Counted from the stretch's first letter, positions 43,337 through 52,699 are shown. The stretch: 64,000 nucleotides of DNA from G963665925 sp963676345 (GCA_963676345.2 CAXXTS010000005.1:62001-126000); one strand, 5' to 3'. Made by a program: numbers and translations. The notes: a model not told the origin generated them from the letters alone.

Positions 43337-44254
43337 ATGCAAGCATATTTGGAAAATTTGATATTGGAAAATCGTCACTGGACTTCTAATGGTAATGTTG
43401 CAAATTATATTCCCGAACTTGGGAAGGCAGATGGCAGTCAGTTAGGAATTTGTATTCGCACACTTGAAGGGGATAAGTTTTGTGCGGGGGACTATCAGGT
43501 ACCGTTTACAATCCAGAGTGTTTCAAAGCCACTGGTGCTACTCTTAGCCCTTATGGACCAAGGGGAACAAAAGGTTTTTGAAAAAGTTGGAATGGAACCA
43601 ACGGGAGATCCCTTTAATTCGATGATCAGACTCGAGACATTTGACAACCACAAGCCTTATAATCCTATGATTAATGCTGGTGCAATTGCTGTAGCAGGAA
43701 TGATTAAGGGAAAGGATGTTGATGAGAGACTTCAGCGAATTGTAAACCTATTAAAAAAGCTCGCGGGGGGCGCGCATGTAGGTTTTAATGAAGATGTGTA
43801 CTATTCAGAAAAGAGAACAGGCAATCGCAATAGGGCGATGGCATATTTCATGAAGGAATTCGGTATTATTGAAAATGATGTTGAAGAGACACTCGATTTG
43901 TATTTCAGACAATGTTCAATTGAAATGACGTGTGAAGGTATTGCAAATGCAGCACTTATACTGGCAAATGGAGGAATTGATCCGGAAACGGGAATTGTGA
44001 TTGTTCCTAAACGCTTTGCCCGTGTATCTAAAACATTTATGATGACATGTGGTATGTATGATGCATCTGGTGAATTTGCTATGAATGTGGGTGTTCCAGC
44101 CAAGTCTGGTGTTGGAGGCGGCATATTGTGCGCGGTACCGAAACGCCTTGGCGTAGGTGTCTTTGGCCCTTCGCTTGACCAAAAAGGCAACTCTATCGCC
44201 GGCATAAAAATGCTCGAATCCCTTTCAAAAAAATATGATTTGTCTTTGTTCTAA
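43337..44254 (+). CDS. glsA: Glutaminase A
   Basis: 305 residues, the usual length. Serine-dependent beta-lactamase-like fold with the catalytic SxxK motif SVSK (Ser61, Lys64), the NPMINAGAIA segment and the C-terminal PAKSGVGGGILCAVP, all diagnostic of glutaminases. It hydrolyses L-glutamine to glutamate and ammonia in the cytoplasm. GGGG lies before the start. It is followed by two hairpins and then by a regulator with a cupin sensor. Confidence 0.95.
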   Translation: MQAYLENLILENRHWTSNGNVANYIPELGKADGSQLGICIRTLEGDKFCAGDYQVPFTIQSVSKPLVLLLALMDQGEQKVFEKVGMEPTGDPFNSMIRLETFDNHKPYNPMINAGAIAVAGMIKGKDVDERLQRIVNLLKKLAGGAHVGFNEDVYYSEKRTGNRNRAMAYFMKEFGIIENDVEETLDLYFRQCSIEMTCEGIANAALILANGGIDPETGIVIVPKRFARVSKTFMMTCGMYDASGEFAMNVGVPAKSGVGGGILCAVPKRLGVGVFGPSLDQKGNSIAGIKMLESLSKKYDLSLF

Positions 44255-44276
44255 AAAATAGTTTATAATAAGATTG

Positions 44277-44336
44277 AACCCAAAGTGTTTTAACAGGTTG
44301 GGTTGAGAAATGCACAGACATTATATGGGCATTTCT
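44277..44336 (+). terminator. Two successive hairpins after glsA
   Basis: AACCCAA/TTGGGTT (44277-44304) followed by AGAAATGC/GCATTTCT (44306-44336) with TTTG after. The second works as a terminator; together they could form a leader of the downstream regulator. Confidence 0.55.
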
Positions 44337-44406
44337 TTGTCTTTACACAAATACTTAAGATATGACGTCATGGTCATATCTTTTTTTAAAAGTCAGGGGG
44401 TGCCAA

Positions 44407-44970
44407 ATGCAGCAGGGAATAGGAGAAAATATAAAAGCGCTAAGACTGGGAAATAAAATGACCCTGAAAGACCTAAGTGAAGCAACCGGCCTTTCAATTG
44501 GGTTCTTGTCTCAGGTTGAACGGGGATTGACAGCGCTCGCCATAACATCATTAGAAAAGATTGCAGAGGCACTGGAAGTGGATTTGTCATACTTCTTTCC
44601 AGTGAAAAGCAAGAATGACAGTGAAATATTAAAGTCCTATGAGCGGGAAGTCTTTCAGGTTGAAAACAATCAGTTCATTCATTACCACTTAACAAATCAG
44701 CCTAGTAAAATGGACATGCTGCCGAAAATGGTCGAAATACTGCCTATGTCTGAACAAAAGGATGTTCCAACACACCAGCATGACGGTGAGGAGTTTGTAC
44801 ATGTTCTGGAAGGCGTGTTTACACTTATACTGAACAATGAACGCCATGACCTGTATCCAGGGGACTCGGCACATTTTGCTTCAACCACAGTCCACAATTG
44901 GGCAAACTTTACGAATAAAACGGTTAAGGTGCTTGTTGTCCATACGCCAAATGGGTTCAAGGACAAATAG
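44407..44970 (+). CDS. XRE-cupin transcriptional regulator
   Basis: 187 residues from the ATG at 44407 (AGGGGG upstream; the frame opens at 44362). An XRE helix-turn-helix (residues 5-60, MTLKDLSEATGLSIGFLSQVERG) is followed by a cupin_2 sensor domain (HQHDGEEFVHVLEGVFTLILNNERHDLYPGDSAHF). This architecture controls amino-acid, polyamine or sugar genes by ligand-binding in the cupin. The neighbours glsA and threonine deaminase suggest nitrogen or amino-acid control (inference). Confidence 0.88.
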   Translation: MQQGIGENIKALRLGNKMTLKDLSEATGLSIGFLSQVERGLTALAITSLEKIAEALEVDLSYFFPVKSKNDSEILKSYEREVFQVENNQFIHYHLTNQPSKMDMLPKMVEILPMSEQKDVPTHQHDGEEFVHVLEGVFTLILNNERHDLYPGDSAHFASTTVHNWANFTNKTVKVLVVHTPNGFKDK

Positions 44971-45001
44971 GCAAGACTGAACTGGAGTGCATACATAAAA
45001 T

Positions 45002-45049
45002 AGAGGGCGTAAGATGTGTTCATAAGACACATTTTACGCCCTCTTTTAA
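45002..45049. terminator. Bidirectional terminator
   Basis: AGAGGGCGTAA/TTACGCCCTCT outer stem with an ATGTGT/ACACAT inner stem, then TTTTAATTT. It separates the convergent regulator and ilvA genes. Confidence 0.88.
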
Positions 45050-45074
45050 TTTGATATAAGAAATCAGCTGTGCA

Positions 45075-46289
45075 TTATACAATTTTCTTGATAGCGTACC
45101 CTTCACCAACGAGCGTATTCATAATCGTTGTTAAGTGGTCATGACCATTGGTTTCAATGGTCACCTCAAGCATAACACGTTTGAAGCGGTCTGGCGTCTT
45201 AAACTGGTTATGGTCAAGTTTAATGACATTGGCATTTGTTTCATAGAGCAGTTCAGAAATTCGCAGCAGTTCACCCGGTCGATCGGGCAGATCAACCGTA
45301 AAACAACATACACGACCGCGAGAGACAAGCCCCTTGTTAATCATTGCAGAAATATTGACAACGTCAATATTGCCGCCACTGATAACAGAAACAACCTTCT
45401 TGCCTCTTTCCTTGAGCTTTTTGAGACCAGCCAGTGGCAAGATACCAGCAGCTTCGGCAATGAGCTTATGGCGTTCTAATAGAAGCAGGAATGCTTCCAT
45501 GATGTCATAGTCATCTACAATTAGGATGTCATCTACATATTCAGGAATAATTTCAAATGCGAGTGATCCGGGCTTTTTAACTGCAACACCTTCTGCAATG
45601 GTATTTACAATATCCAGTTCAAACAGTTCTTTTTTCTCAAGTGACAGCTGCATTGCTCTAGCCCCAACTGGTTCAACGCCGTATACTTTAATATCTGGTT
45701 TGATTTGCTTTGCAGCAAAAGCGATGCCGCTGATAAGACCGCCACCCCCAACTGGTACAAGCAGAATGTCTGTGTCTGGATGTTCTTCCAGGATTTCAAG
45801 CGCAATGGTGCCCTGACCAGCAATGACATCTATATCGTTAAAAGGATGAACAAATACCAAATCCTTTTCTTTTTGAATTTCAAGAGCCTTCTCGTAAGCA
45901 TCATCATAACAGGAACCATGCAGGACAACCTCAGCACCATGTCTGCGTGTCGACTCCACTTTAATCAGTGGTGTTGTCATTGGCATCACAATTGTTGATG
46001 GTGCACCATTTAGTGTTGCTGCAAGGGCAACGCCTTGGGCGTGGTTACCAGCTGAGCTGGCAATCAGACCGCGCTTCTTTTCAGCATCACTCAAATTGGC
46101 GATTTTGTGTGCGGCACCTCTTAGTTTGAATGCGCCTGTCTTCTGCAGGTTTTCTGCCTTCATGTAAACATCGTTATCATATTCTGAACTAAAAACCTCT
46201 GAATGGATTGTAGGTGTTTTCTCAATAACCCCTTCAAGATTTTTCTGTGCTCGTTTTACATTTTCTAGTGTTAATCGGCTCTTTTCCAT
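45075..46289 (-). CDS. ilvA: Threonine ammonia-lyase (biosynthetic threonine deaminase)
   Basis: 404 residues from ATG 46289, eight bases after GGAGGG; the ATG six bases earlier is too close to the site. PLP enzyme with the lysine in KTGAFKLRGA (about 55-64), GSCYDDAYEKA and the glycine-rich PVGGGGLISG loop, followed by a C-terminal ACT-like domain (VDLPDRPGELLRISELLYETNANVI...). It converts threonine to 2-oxobutyrate, the entry to isoleucine synthesis. A T-box with a probable isoleucine codon controls it, so the biosynthetic name is preferred over the catabolic TdcB. Confidence 0.92.
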   Translation of the reverse strand: MEKSRLTLENVKRAQKNLEGVIEKTPTIHSEVFSSEYDNDVYMKAENLQKTGAFKLRGAAHKIANLSDAEKKRGLIASSAGNHAQGVALAATLNGAPSTIVMPMTTPLIKVESTRRHGAEVVLHGSCYDDAYEKALEIQKEKDLVFVHPFNDIDVIAGQGTIALEILEEHPDTDILLVPVGGGGLISGIAFAAKQIKPDIKVYGVEPVGARAMQLSLEKKELFELDIVNTIAEGVAVKKPGSLAFEIIPEYVDDILIVDDYDIMEAFLLLLERHKLIAEAAGILPLAGLKKLKERGKKVVSVISGGNIDVVNISAMINKGLVSRGRVCCFTVDLPDRPGELLRISELLYETNANVIKLDHNQFKTPDRFKRVMLEVTIETNGHDHLTTIMNTLVGEGYAIKKIV

Positions 46290-46366
46290 TTTCATACCCT
46301 CCGTTTTTTGAACATAGATACCGTCCGGTGGAGTTTGGAAAAGTTTACACCTTCTCTCAAAAGAAC

Positions 46367-46639
46367 AAAAAAACCCGCCCCACAAAGGACGAGTTACTCG
46401 CTATACCACCTTCGGTTCCAACAAACCTAAAGCCGATAACGGGGCTAACCGTTCCAGCTTAATGGTAATACGTTCAGCTGAAATGCTCGGGAGTGATTTG
46501 ACATAAAAACACTGTGCTGATTCTCACCAACCATCAGCTCTCTTAAACAGTAGGTATTTTATGTTGGTCTCCGTCTTAGCGTACTTTCTAGTCAGTCACA
46601 GAGTTGAATCCGTGTGACGAGGAAAGTAATTATTAAATT
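46367..46639 (-). promoter_or_regulatory. T-box riboswitch before ilvA, probably isoleucine-specific
   Basis: On the minus strand, about 270 nt before the gene. Stem I has AGAGAGCTGATGGTTGGTGAGAA-like AG-bulge/distal-loop sequence; AAATCACTCCCGAG is in the specifier position with ATC (isoleucine) as the probable codon. The T-box core GAACCGAAGGTGGTATAGCG binds uncharged tRNA, and the terminator AACTCGTCC/GGGGCGGGTT with seven T follows (46367-46395). Uncharged tRNA-Ile should stabilise the antiterminator and switch on ilvA. Confidence 0.88.
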
Positions 46640-46645
46640 AACGTA

Positions 46646-46673
46646 ATTTTATCACGCAATACAGAATTGTCAA
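46646..46673 (-). promoter_or_regulatory. Promoter of the T-box/ilvA transcript
   Basis: On the minus strand TTGACA (46673-46668), 16 bp, TAAAAT (46651-46646). It predicts a start at about 46639, consistent with the base of stem I. Confidence 0.8.
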
Positions 46674-46797
46674 TAAATATTTCCTAAAAGGGCAATTCTC
46701 TAAGAGGGTTTCGAATAAATTGGCAAGTCTAAATGTTTTTTTGGTAAGCACGAAAAGGTTTAGGGTAGATATCTTCAAAAGAGCAGGGGGAATGAAT

Positions 46798-48258
46798 ATG
46801 AGAAGAAGAGAACCGAAACGCGTCTTTGAACTGTTTGAAGAAATATGCGCCATCCCCAGATGCACAGGAGATGAAGATCGTATAGCACAGTTTATTATCA
46901 CATTTGCAAAAGAGGCCGGTTTAGAAGTAAAACAAGACTTAGCTGGAAATGTAATTGTAAAAAAACCAGGTACAGCAGGTTATGAAACAAGTGCGCCAGT
47001 TATACTACAAGGGCATATGGATATGCTTTGCTTGAAGGAGTACGGTGTTGAACACGACTTCACTAAACAAGGTCCAAAAGCCCACTTGTCTGGAGATTTA
47101 ATCGTTGCAGAGGGCACAACACTTGGCTCTGATAATGGCATTGCGCTTGCATTTTATTTGGCTTTGCTCGAAAGCAAAGCCCTTATGCATCCACCGATCG
47201 AAGCAATATTCACGGTTGAGGAGCAGGCTGGACTAATCGGTGCACGTGAACTTGATATTTCTGGACTCCATGGGCGCTACTTGATTAACATGGATTCTGA
47301 AGCTGAAGGTGAGTTTATCGTAGGTTGTGCTGGAGAGAAGCGTCTACTCATTGAAAAATCGATGTCCTCTGTGACATACGAGCATGATTTTGAAGCAGTT
47401 ATAAGCATACAAGGGCTCAGGGGTGGACATTCTGGGATGAACATTCATCTAAATAGAGGAAATGCCTGTCAGCTTGTTGCAAAAATGTACTATGAAATAA
47501 ATGAGCGTATGGATGTACAGCTTATTTCAATGCGCGCAGGGGATAAATACAATGTTATTCCAAATTACGGAGAGTTGGTTTTAGCCCTGCCACATGATGC
47601 CGTTCCGTCTCTAAAAGCATATCTTGCAGATGTACGCAGTGAGTTTGAGAGTCTATTAAATGAAGACAACATTGAACTGGAACTGGATATTTGCCAGGCG
47701 ACCAAAGCCAGACAAGTTATTGAAAAGAACTCTGCAATGGAGATTGCAACACTTATACAGACACTTCCAAATGGTGTTATACAATTAAGTGAAAGAGCGT
47801 CAGAACTGATTGATACATCCCTGAATATTGGTGTTGTACACGCCGATACTGAAGGTGCTGAGATAAAAGTATCCGTTCGTGGCATGACAGAGCAGCGCCT
47901 TGATCAGAGTGTGCGTACGGTTAAACTGCTGACCGCCTTGACCCATGCAAGTTGCCAAGTGGTCAATGCATATCCTGCATGGAAGGATGAGGGAGAAAAC
48001 CATTTAAGACGGTTATTTGAAAGAAGTTACGAGAAAATATATAAGACACCGCCTGTACTGCGTGCAGTTCACGCGGGGCTTGAGTGCTCGATACTTGCCC
48101 AGAAGCTGAACAGCAGAAAACTACAGCCTAAGATCGAAATGATTTCATTTGGGCCGAATATCTTTGATGCGCATACGCCGCAGGAGTCGCTAAGTGTATC
48201 ATCTGTGCAGCGCACTTGGGATTTGTTTATTTATATACTCAAAGAACTTTCAGATTAG
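46798..48258 (+). CDS. pepD: Aminoacyl-histidine dipeptidase (PepD, M20 family)
   Basis: About 486 residues from ATG 46798, seven bases after AGGGGG (a nearer ATG at 46792 is too close). M20 metal ligands: QGHMDM (His, Asp), LGSDNGIALAF (bridging Asp) and EEQAGLIGAREL (Glu). The RGGHSGMNIHLNRGNA segment is part of the dimerisation/His ligand region. It hydrolyses X-His dipeptides such as carnosine. It is single, with an inner helper domain as usual. Family and length match PepD. Confidence 0.9.
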   Translation: MRRREPKRVFELFEEICAIPRCTGDEDRIAQFIITFAKEAGLEVKQDLAGNVIVKKPGTAGYETSAPVILQGHMDMLCLKEYGVEHDFTKQGPKAHLSGDLIVAEGTTLGSDNGIALAFYLALLESKALMHPPIEAIFTVEEQAGLIGARELDISGLHGRYLINMDSEAEGEFIVGCAGEKRLLIEKSMSSVTYEHDFEAVISIQGLRGGHSGMNIHLNRGNACQLVAKMYYEINERMDVQLISMRAGDKYNVIPNYGELVLALPHDAVPSLKAYLADVRSEFESLLNEDNIELELDICQATKARQVIEKNSAMEIATLIQTLPNGVIQLSERASELIDTSLNIGVVHADTEGAEIKVSVRGMTEQRLDQSVRTVKLLTALTHASCQVVNAYPAWKDEGENHLRRLFERSYEKIYKTPPVLRAVHAGLECSILAQKLNSRKLQPKIEMISFGPNIFDAHTPQESLSVSSVQRTWDLFIYILKELSD

Positions 48259-48462
48259 GCGTCATGAATTTTCAGGCGAGCCTGATGTGTCCTATATCAT
48301 AATTAAGTGTATATTTCGCCAAATTGTCACTTATGCACATAATTGATATCTGATTTTGTGACATCTGCGAATAGTTTGTAAGCCGCCATTGTCTTATAAT
48401 GAATATAGTTAATAAATATGAGTCGATTATTACATTGATAAAAAGACAATGGAGGGATATAA

Positions 48463-49560
48463 ATGGCTGGACTGAATTTGAATAAGATCAATAAGATTTA
48501 TCCAAATGGATTTCATGCAGCAAAAGATGTAGAACTCAAAATTGAAGACAAGGAGTTCATGGTACTTGTTGGTCCTTCTGGATGTGGTAAGACAACAACG
48601 CTTAGAATGATTGCTGGTCTTGAAGAAATATCAAGCGGGGAACTCTTTATTGGTGACAACAAGGTCAATGATACACCGCCTAAAGATAGAGACATTGCAA
48701 TGGTGTTCCAGAACTATGCTCTATATCCGCATATGACTGTTTATGATAACATGGCATTTGGCCTAAAGCTTAGAAAACAGTCAAAAGCAGAAATTGAAAA
48801 GCGTGTAAAGCATGCAGCTCAAATACTTGGCATCGAACCACTACTAGACAGAAAACCTAAGCAGCTCTCAGGTGGTCAAAGACAGCGTGTTGCACTTGGT
48901 AGAGCTATTGTTAGAAATCCTAAAGTCTTCCTGATGGATGAGCCGCTTTCAAATTTGGATGCTAAGCTCAGAGTTCAAATGCGTTCTGAACTGATAAAGC
49001 TCCACCATGAGCTTTCTACAACATTCATTTATGTAACTCATGATCAGACTGAAGCAATGACAATGGGTACGCGAATTTGTGTTATGAATGCAGGTGTGAT
49101 TCAACAGGTTGACAACCCGCATACGATTTATGAAAAACCGGTAAATATGTTTGTTGCCGGATTTATTGGGGCCCCTCAAATGAACTTTACAGATGCACGC
49201 GTTAAGGAAGAGGGCGCTAAAATTTATCTTGAGGTTAATGGTACGCCCGTTGAGCTTGCAAAAGAAAAAGGACAGGTACTTAAAGACGGCGGATACATTG
49301 GTAAAGAAATTGTCATTGGTATTAGACCAGAACACATTTTGCTAGACTCTGAAGGTCCAAAAATGGAAGGCAAGGTTACAGTAACGGAATTGCTTGGTGC
49401 TGAACTGATCCTTTATATCGGTACAGAAGGTAAAGAACTGATTGGTCGCGTTGATCCAGATGCGGGCCTTAAAATCGGTGATGCTGTACACTACACTTTT
49501 GCACCCGAAAAGATCCATATGTTTGATAAAGAAACTGAAAAATCGATTATTTACGGTTAA
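48463..49560 (+). CDS. Carbohydrate ABC transporter ATPase, MsmX/UgpC type
   Basis: 365 residues. Walker A GPSGCGKTT, Q-loop FQNYALYPHM, signature LSGGQRQRVALGRAI, Walker B VFLMDEPLSNLDAKLR, switch His VTHDQTEA, and the C-terminal OB-like TOBE domain (IGIRPEHILLDSEGP) are all present. Such ATPases are shared by several sugar importers in Gram-positives. The nearby sugar transporter (SBP and two permeases, 51.3-54.6 kb) lacks an ATPase of its own, so this protein probably energises it. Followed by a perfect terminator. Confidence 0.92.
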   Translation: MAGLNLNKINKIYPNGFHAAKDVELKIEDKEFMVLVGPSGCGKTTTLRMIAGLEEISSGELFIGDNKVNDTPPKDRDIAMVFQNYALYPHMTVYDNMAFGLKLRKQSKAEIEKRVKHAAQILGIEPLLDRKPKQLSGGQRQRVALGRAIVRNPKVFLMDEPLSNLDAKLRVQMRSELIKLHHELSTTFIYVTHDQTEAMTMGTRICVMNAGVIQQVDNPHTIYEKPVNMFVAGFIGAPQMNFTDARVKEEGAKIYLEVNGTPVELAKEKGQVLKDGGYIGKEIVIGIRPEHILLDSEGPKMEGKVTVTELLGAELILYIGTEGKELIGRVDPDAGLKIGDAVHYTFAPEKIHMFDKETEKSIIYG

Positions 49561-49594
49561 TATCTGACTGATGTCGGTGAATCATGTAAAATAA

Positions 49595-49633
49595 GATAAG
49601 AGTCAGGCTTATGTCTGACTCTTATCATTTTTT
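49595..49633 (+). terminator. Rho-independent terminator
   Basis: GATAAGAGTCAG/CTGACTCTTATC, perfect 12-bp stem, eight-nt loop, then ATTTTTT. Confidence 0.92.
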
Positions 49634-49668
49634 ACGCGAATGGTAAAAAAATGCACTTGGATAGGTAC

Positions 49669-49766
49669 CAGCCATCCCTTGTGCACGCACAAAATGGATG
49701 GCTGTTAGTTATTCGAGTGTATGGCGCACTACGCTACGCGACATGGGCAATTTGAAATTGCCCTGG
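49669..49766. repeat. Long hairpin and dispersed hairpin-repeat copy
   Basis: CAGCCATCC/GGATGGCTG with inner TTGTGC/GCACAA forms a stem at 49669-49705. Then a copy of the 38759-38920 repeat follows at 49721-49766 (ATGGCGC, CGACATGGGCAATT-TGA-AATTGCCCTG). The interval 49561-49881 otherwise holds nothing recognised. Confidence 0.7.
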
Positions 49767-49881
49767 TAACTCTTTAAACTCAGATGGAGTCATATTTCAA
49801 AGATAATTATAGCCTGCGATGCTCATGAGGTGAAGCGAGTCTTCAGAGGTGTCATTAGGCATAAAGTGAGGGGATGCATGT

Positions 49882-50901
49882 ATGGATCAGAATATACGCC
49901 AGCGTTTTTCAGAAATTCAAAAGAGCATAAATTGGCCAGTGTATTTATTTGATTACAAAGGAAAATGCATTGATTCAAATAATCTGGACAAAATCGGCGA
50001 ACAGGTGGAAGTTCCAGATGTCAGACCGGGCGAAGTGCTTAGAACAGGCAAGTTTCAGTGGGTTTCAGTCGGTTCGGGTTTTGGCGTGGAAACATACTAT
50101 ATTGCCATGTTGGGCACTGACCAAACTGCAGAAAGTGCAATTCAATTGATTCGAATTGTATTTATGGAAGCAGATGTGGCTTCGGATAAAACACGTATAT
50201 TGCGACAACTTCTTTTTAATATGGAAGATATTCCATATACAGAAGACGAGCTTTCTGAAATGGGCTTTAAAAAAGGATTGCCAGTTCAAGCCGTGCTAAT
50301 GGAGCACAGGGGTGCGGATAGTAAAGAAATATCCCTTATTATAGAAAACATATTTGAGGATGCTTTTGTTGTAGAAATTGACAAGAGTCACCTTGTAATG
50401 GTTAAGCAAAGTGAACATGGTATTTTTCAAGATGTCGACATGCTTTTAAGTGAATTGAGTACAGAGCTTTTTGTACCCGCTATCGCTGGCATTGGAAAAC
50501 GAGTTGATAGCTGGACACAGGCGGGTGTGTCTTTTAAAACAGCAGGAAGCGCACTCTCCTTGGGGAAAAAGCTAGGACAAGAGGAACGTATTTTTGAGTA
50601 CAAGCAGATGATGACATATCATTTGATGAATGAAATTGATCCTTTGGTACGCAAGCGCTATTTTGATGATTTTGGAATGCCGTTTGAACAAATTGTTGAG
50701 GATGAAGAATTAATACAAACTGCCATGCGATTTTTTGAAAATGATTTGAATATTACTGAGACTTCACGTCAGCTTTATGTACACCGAAATACCCTCATTT
50801 ATCGTCTGAATAAAATTGAGAAACAGACAGGGCTAGACCTACGGTCTTTTGATGATGCCATTCAGTTCTATGTGCTTATGCTCATTTGGAGATTGGGATA
50901 A
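49882..50901 (+). CDS. CdaR/PucR-type helix-turn-helix regulator
   Basis: 339 residues. The first 200 residues hold a sensor-like region with no clear family match. The C-terminus has the PucR/CdaR helix-turn-helix (FFENDLNITETSRQLYVHRNTLIYRLNKIEKQTGLDLRSFDDAIQFYVLM), which is diagnostic. Such proteins respond to sugar diacids, purines or similar metabolites. It precedes the sugar transporter by about 440 bp on the same strand but is probably separately transcribed. GTGAGGGG-type ribosome site precedes it. Confidence 0.8.
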   Translation: MDQNIRQRFSEIQKSINWPVYLFDYKGKCIDSNNLDKIGEQVEVPDVRPGEVLRTGKFQWVSVGSGFGVETYYIAMLGTDQTAESAIQLIRIVFMEADVASDKTRILRQLLFNMEDIPYTEDELSEMGFKKGLPVQAVLMEHRGADSKEISLIIENIFEDAFVVEIDKSHLVMVKQSEHGIFQDVDMLLSELSTELFVPAIAGIGKRVDSWTQAGVSFKTAGSALSLGKKLGQEERIFEYKQMMTYHLMNEIDPLVRKRYFDDFGMPFEQIVEDEELIQTAMRFFENDLNITETSRQLYVHRNTLIYRLNKIEKQTGLDLRSFDDAIQFYVLMLIWRLG

Positions 50902-51139
50902 ACAGACATATATAAGACACTAAACTTATCAAGTACAAGTGCTTTATTATTACATGATCAAGATAAAAGCGGGGTATCGGGCTATGGATACGTCGCTTTT
51001 TTACTGCACATGTACAGGGTATAAATATATGCTGTAAGGGAATTTGAAGGATTTTAGTGAATAGGGTCTTGTAGTCTATGTTTCGCTTGAGGTGTGATGG
51101 CAATCAACTGGAAGAAAAAGATTAACACAATATACCATT
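50902..51139. other. Gene-free region upstream of the sugar operon operators
   Basis: About 240 bp after the CdaR-like gene, no gene or clear structure seen. The following 200 bp hold the operators and promoter of the sugar operon. Confidence 0.4.
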
Positions 51140-51159
51140 TTGTGCTATCGGTTGCACAA
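51140..51159. promoter_or_regulatory. LacI-type operator O1 of the sugar operon
   Basis: TTGTGCTATCGGTTGCACAA: arms TTGTGC/GCACAA with an 8-bp centre. It matches O2 downstream and O3 at the maltose phosphorylase gene. It lies about 48 bp upstream of the -35. Confidence 0.78.
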
Positions 51160-51206
51160 AACAAACGAAAAAAAATGCGAGGAAATCGATTTTTATGCCT
51201 GAATTA

Positions 51207-51236
51207 TTGACCTTTACATTACAATTGTGTTAAACT
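51207..51236 (+). promoter_or_regulatory. Promoter of the sugar operon
   Basis: TTGACC (51207-51212), 18-bp spacer, TAAACT (51231-51236). The start should be near 51243, about 26 bp upstream of the O2 operator. Confidence 0.65.
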
Positions 51237-51268
51237 AGGGGTGCAGCAAGCCATATTTTTTTATCAAA

Positions 51269-51288
51269 TTGTGCAAACGTATGCACAA
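51269..51288. promoter_or_regulatory. LacI-type operator O2 of the sugar operon
   Basis: TTGTGCAAACGTATGCACAA: perfect TTGTGCA/TGCACAA arms. It lies downstream of the promoter, so a bound repressor would block elongation. The spacing from O1 (129 bp centre to centre) allows looping. Confidence 0.82.
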
Positions 51289-51343
51289 CCAAGGCATACA
51301 TAATGACTGCCTGGGACTACTTTAATTTACGGAGGGGAAATTA

Positions 51344-52699
51344 ATGAAAAAGTTTTTTAGTCTTCTTATGGTAATGACTCTTGCGGCTTCGATGCTGGCA
51401 GGCTGCTCATCAGCACCTGAAGCACCGGCTGAAACAGGTTCAGAATCAGCTCCTGCAGAAACTGCAGAGGCGCCAGATGACGAAGTTGTTGAAGTTGACA
51501 TTTTCCAGTTCAAAGTGGAAATTGTTGAGGCTCTTGAAAAAGCAGTAGAGCAATATGAAGCAGAAAATCCAAATGTAAAAATTAATTTGCAAACAGTTGG
51601 TGGCGGCGATGATTACGGCGCAGCACTACGTGCACAGTTCCAATCAGGCAACGAACCAGATATTTACAATGTAGGTGGACCACAGGACGTTTCGGACTGG
51701 ATGGGTAAACTTGAAGATCTTACTGATGCTCCTTGGGCTGACAAGGTTCTTGATGGCGTTACATCAGGTGTAACAGTAGATGGCAAGGTTTATGGTCTTC
51801 CATATAACATTGAAGGCTATGGCTTGGCGTACAATAAGGCTATATTTGAAGCTGCAGGCGTTGATGCAAGCACAATAGACACATTTGACGCGTTTGAAAG
51901 CGCACTTAAGACAATCAAAGAAAAGATCGATTCTGGTGAGCTGAAAGATCAGTTCCCACTTCTTGAAGCACCTGTTTCATTTGCAGCAGCAGAAACTTGG
52001 GTAACAGGCCTTCATGCATCAAATGGTGCATTTGCAAACGAGTTCTCAAGCTCAATTGAAGCATATGATGCAGAAACGGTTGACTTTATGTATGCTGACG
52101 CATTCAAGGCTTATCTGGATCTAATGGCAGATTACTCGCCTAATGCTGACAGCAAAGCTAAAATGAATTCAGTTGACTATGCAACACAAGTTGATGAAGG
52201 TATTGCAATTGAACGTGTAGCAGTTATTCAGCAAGGTAACTGGATTTATGGCGGTGTTGCAGGTATCGATCAAAACGTAGCAGACAATCTAGGATTCTTG
52301 CCACTTCCTATGAAGGGCGTACGTGAAGATTCAATCGCTATTGGTGTTCCAATGTACTGGTCTGTAAATAGTGGTGCTCCAGATGCTGACAAAGCGGCAG
52401 CTAAAGATTTCCTAAACTGGCTATATACTTCTGACGAAGGTAAAAAGCTCGTTGTAAATGAAATGTTCTTTATTCCACCGCTATCTGGCTATGATGATGT
52501 TCAACCAGCGGATCCTCTTGCACAAGACATTATGATGTATGCTAACGAAGGTCGCACAATGCCTTGGGTATTCATGGGCTATCCAACAGACTGGGGCATG
52601 GGTGTTCTTGGTGAGCAAATTCAGAAATACTACGCAGGCGCAGCAACTTGGGACGAAGTTGTTGACACAGTAAAAACAAAATGGACTGAAATGAGATAA
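51344..52699 (+). CDS. Sugar ABC transporter substrate-binding lipoprotein
   Basis: 451 residues. A signal peptide with lipobox LAGC (Cys near 21), a Pro/Ala/Glu-rich linker, and the periplasmic-binding fold of family 1 (AENPNVKINLQTVGGGDDYGAALRAQFQSGNEPDIYNVGGPQDVSDWMGKLEDL). It captures an oligosaccharide outside the membrane. The operon neighbours (two permeases, LacI regulator) and the linked maltose phosphorylase suggest maltose or maltodextrin as substrate. It is separated from the permease genes by a hairpin that probably gives more of this protein than of the permeases. Confidence 0.9.
   Translation: MKKFFSLLMVMTLAASMLAGCSSAPEAPAETGSESAPAETAEAPDDEVVEVDIFQFKVEIVEALEKAVEQYEAENPNVKINLQTVGGGDDYGAALRAQFQSGNEPDIYNVGGPQDVSDWMGKLEDLTDAPWADKVLDGVTSGVTVDGKVYGLPYNIEGYGLAYNKAIFEAAGVDASTIDTFDAFESALKTIKEKIDSGELKDQFPLLEAPVSFAAAETWVTGLHASNGAFANEFSSSIEAYDAETVDFMYADAFKAYLDLMADYSPNADSKAKMNSVDYATQVDEGIAIERVAVIQQGNWIYGGVAGIDQNVADNLGFLPLPMKGVREDSIAIGVPMYWSVNSGAPDADKAAAKDFLNWLYTSDEGKKLVVNEMFFIPPLSGYDDVQPADPLAQDIMMYANEGRTMPWVFMGYPTDWGMGVLGEQIQKYYAGAATWDEVVDTVKTKWTEMR

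Noticed and set aside
49669..49705. Fourth LacI operator (TTGTGC...GCACAA inside the hairpin)
   Set aside because: The spacing between half-sites is only two bases, unlike the 8-bp centre of O1-O3, and it is not in a promoter.
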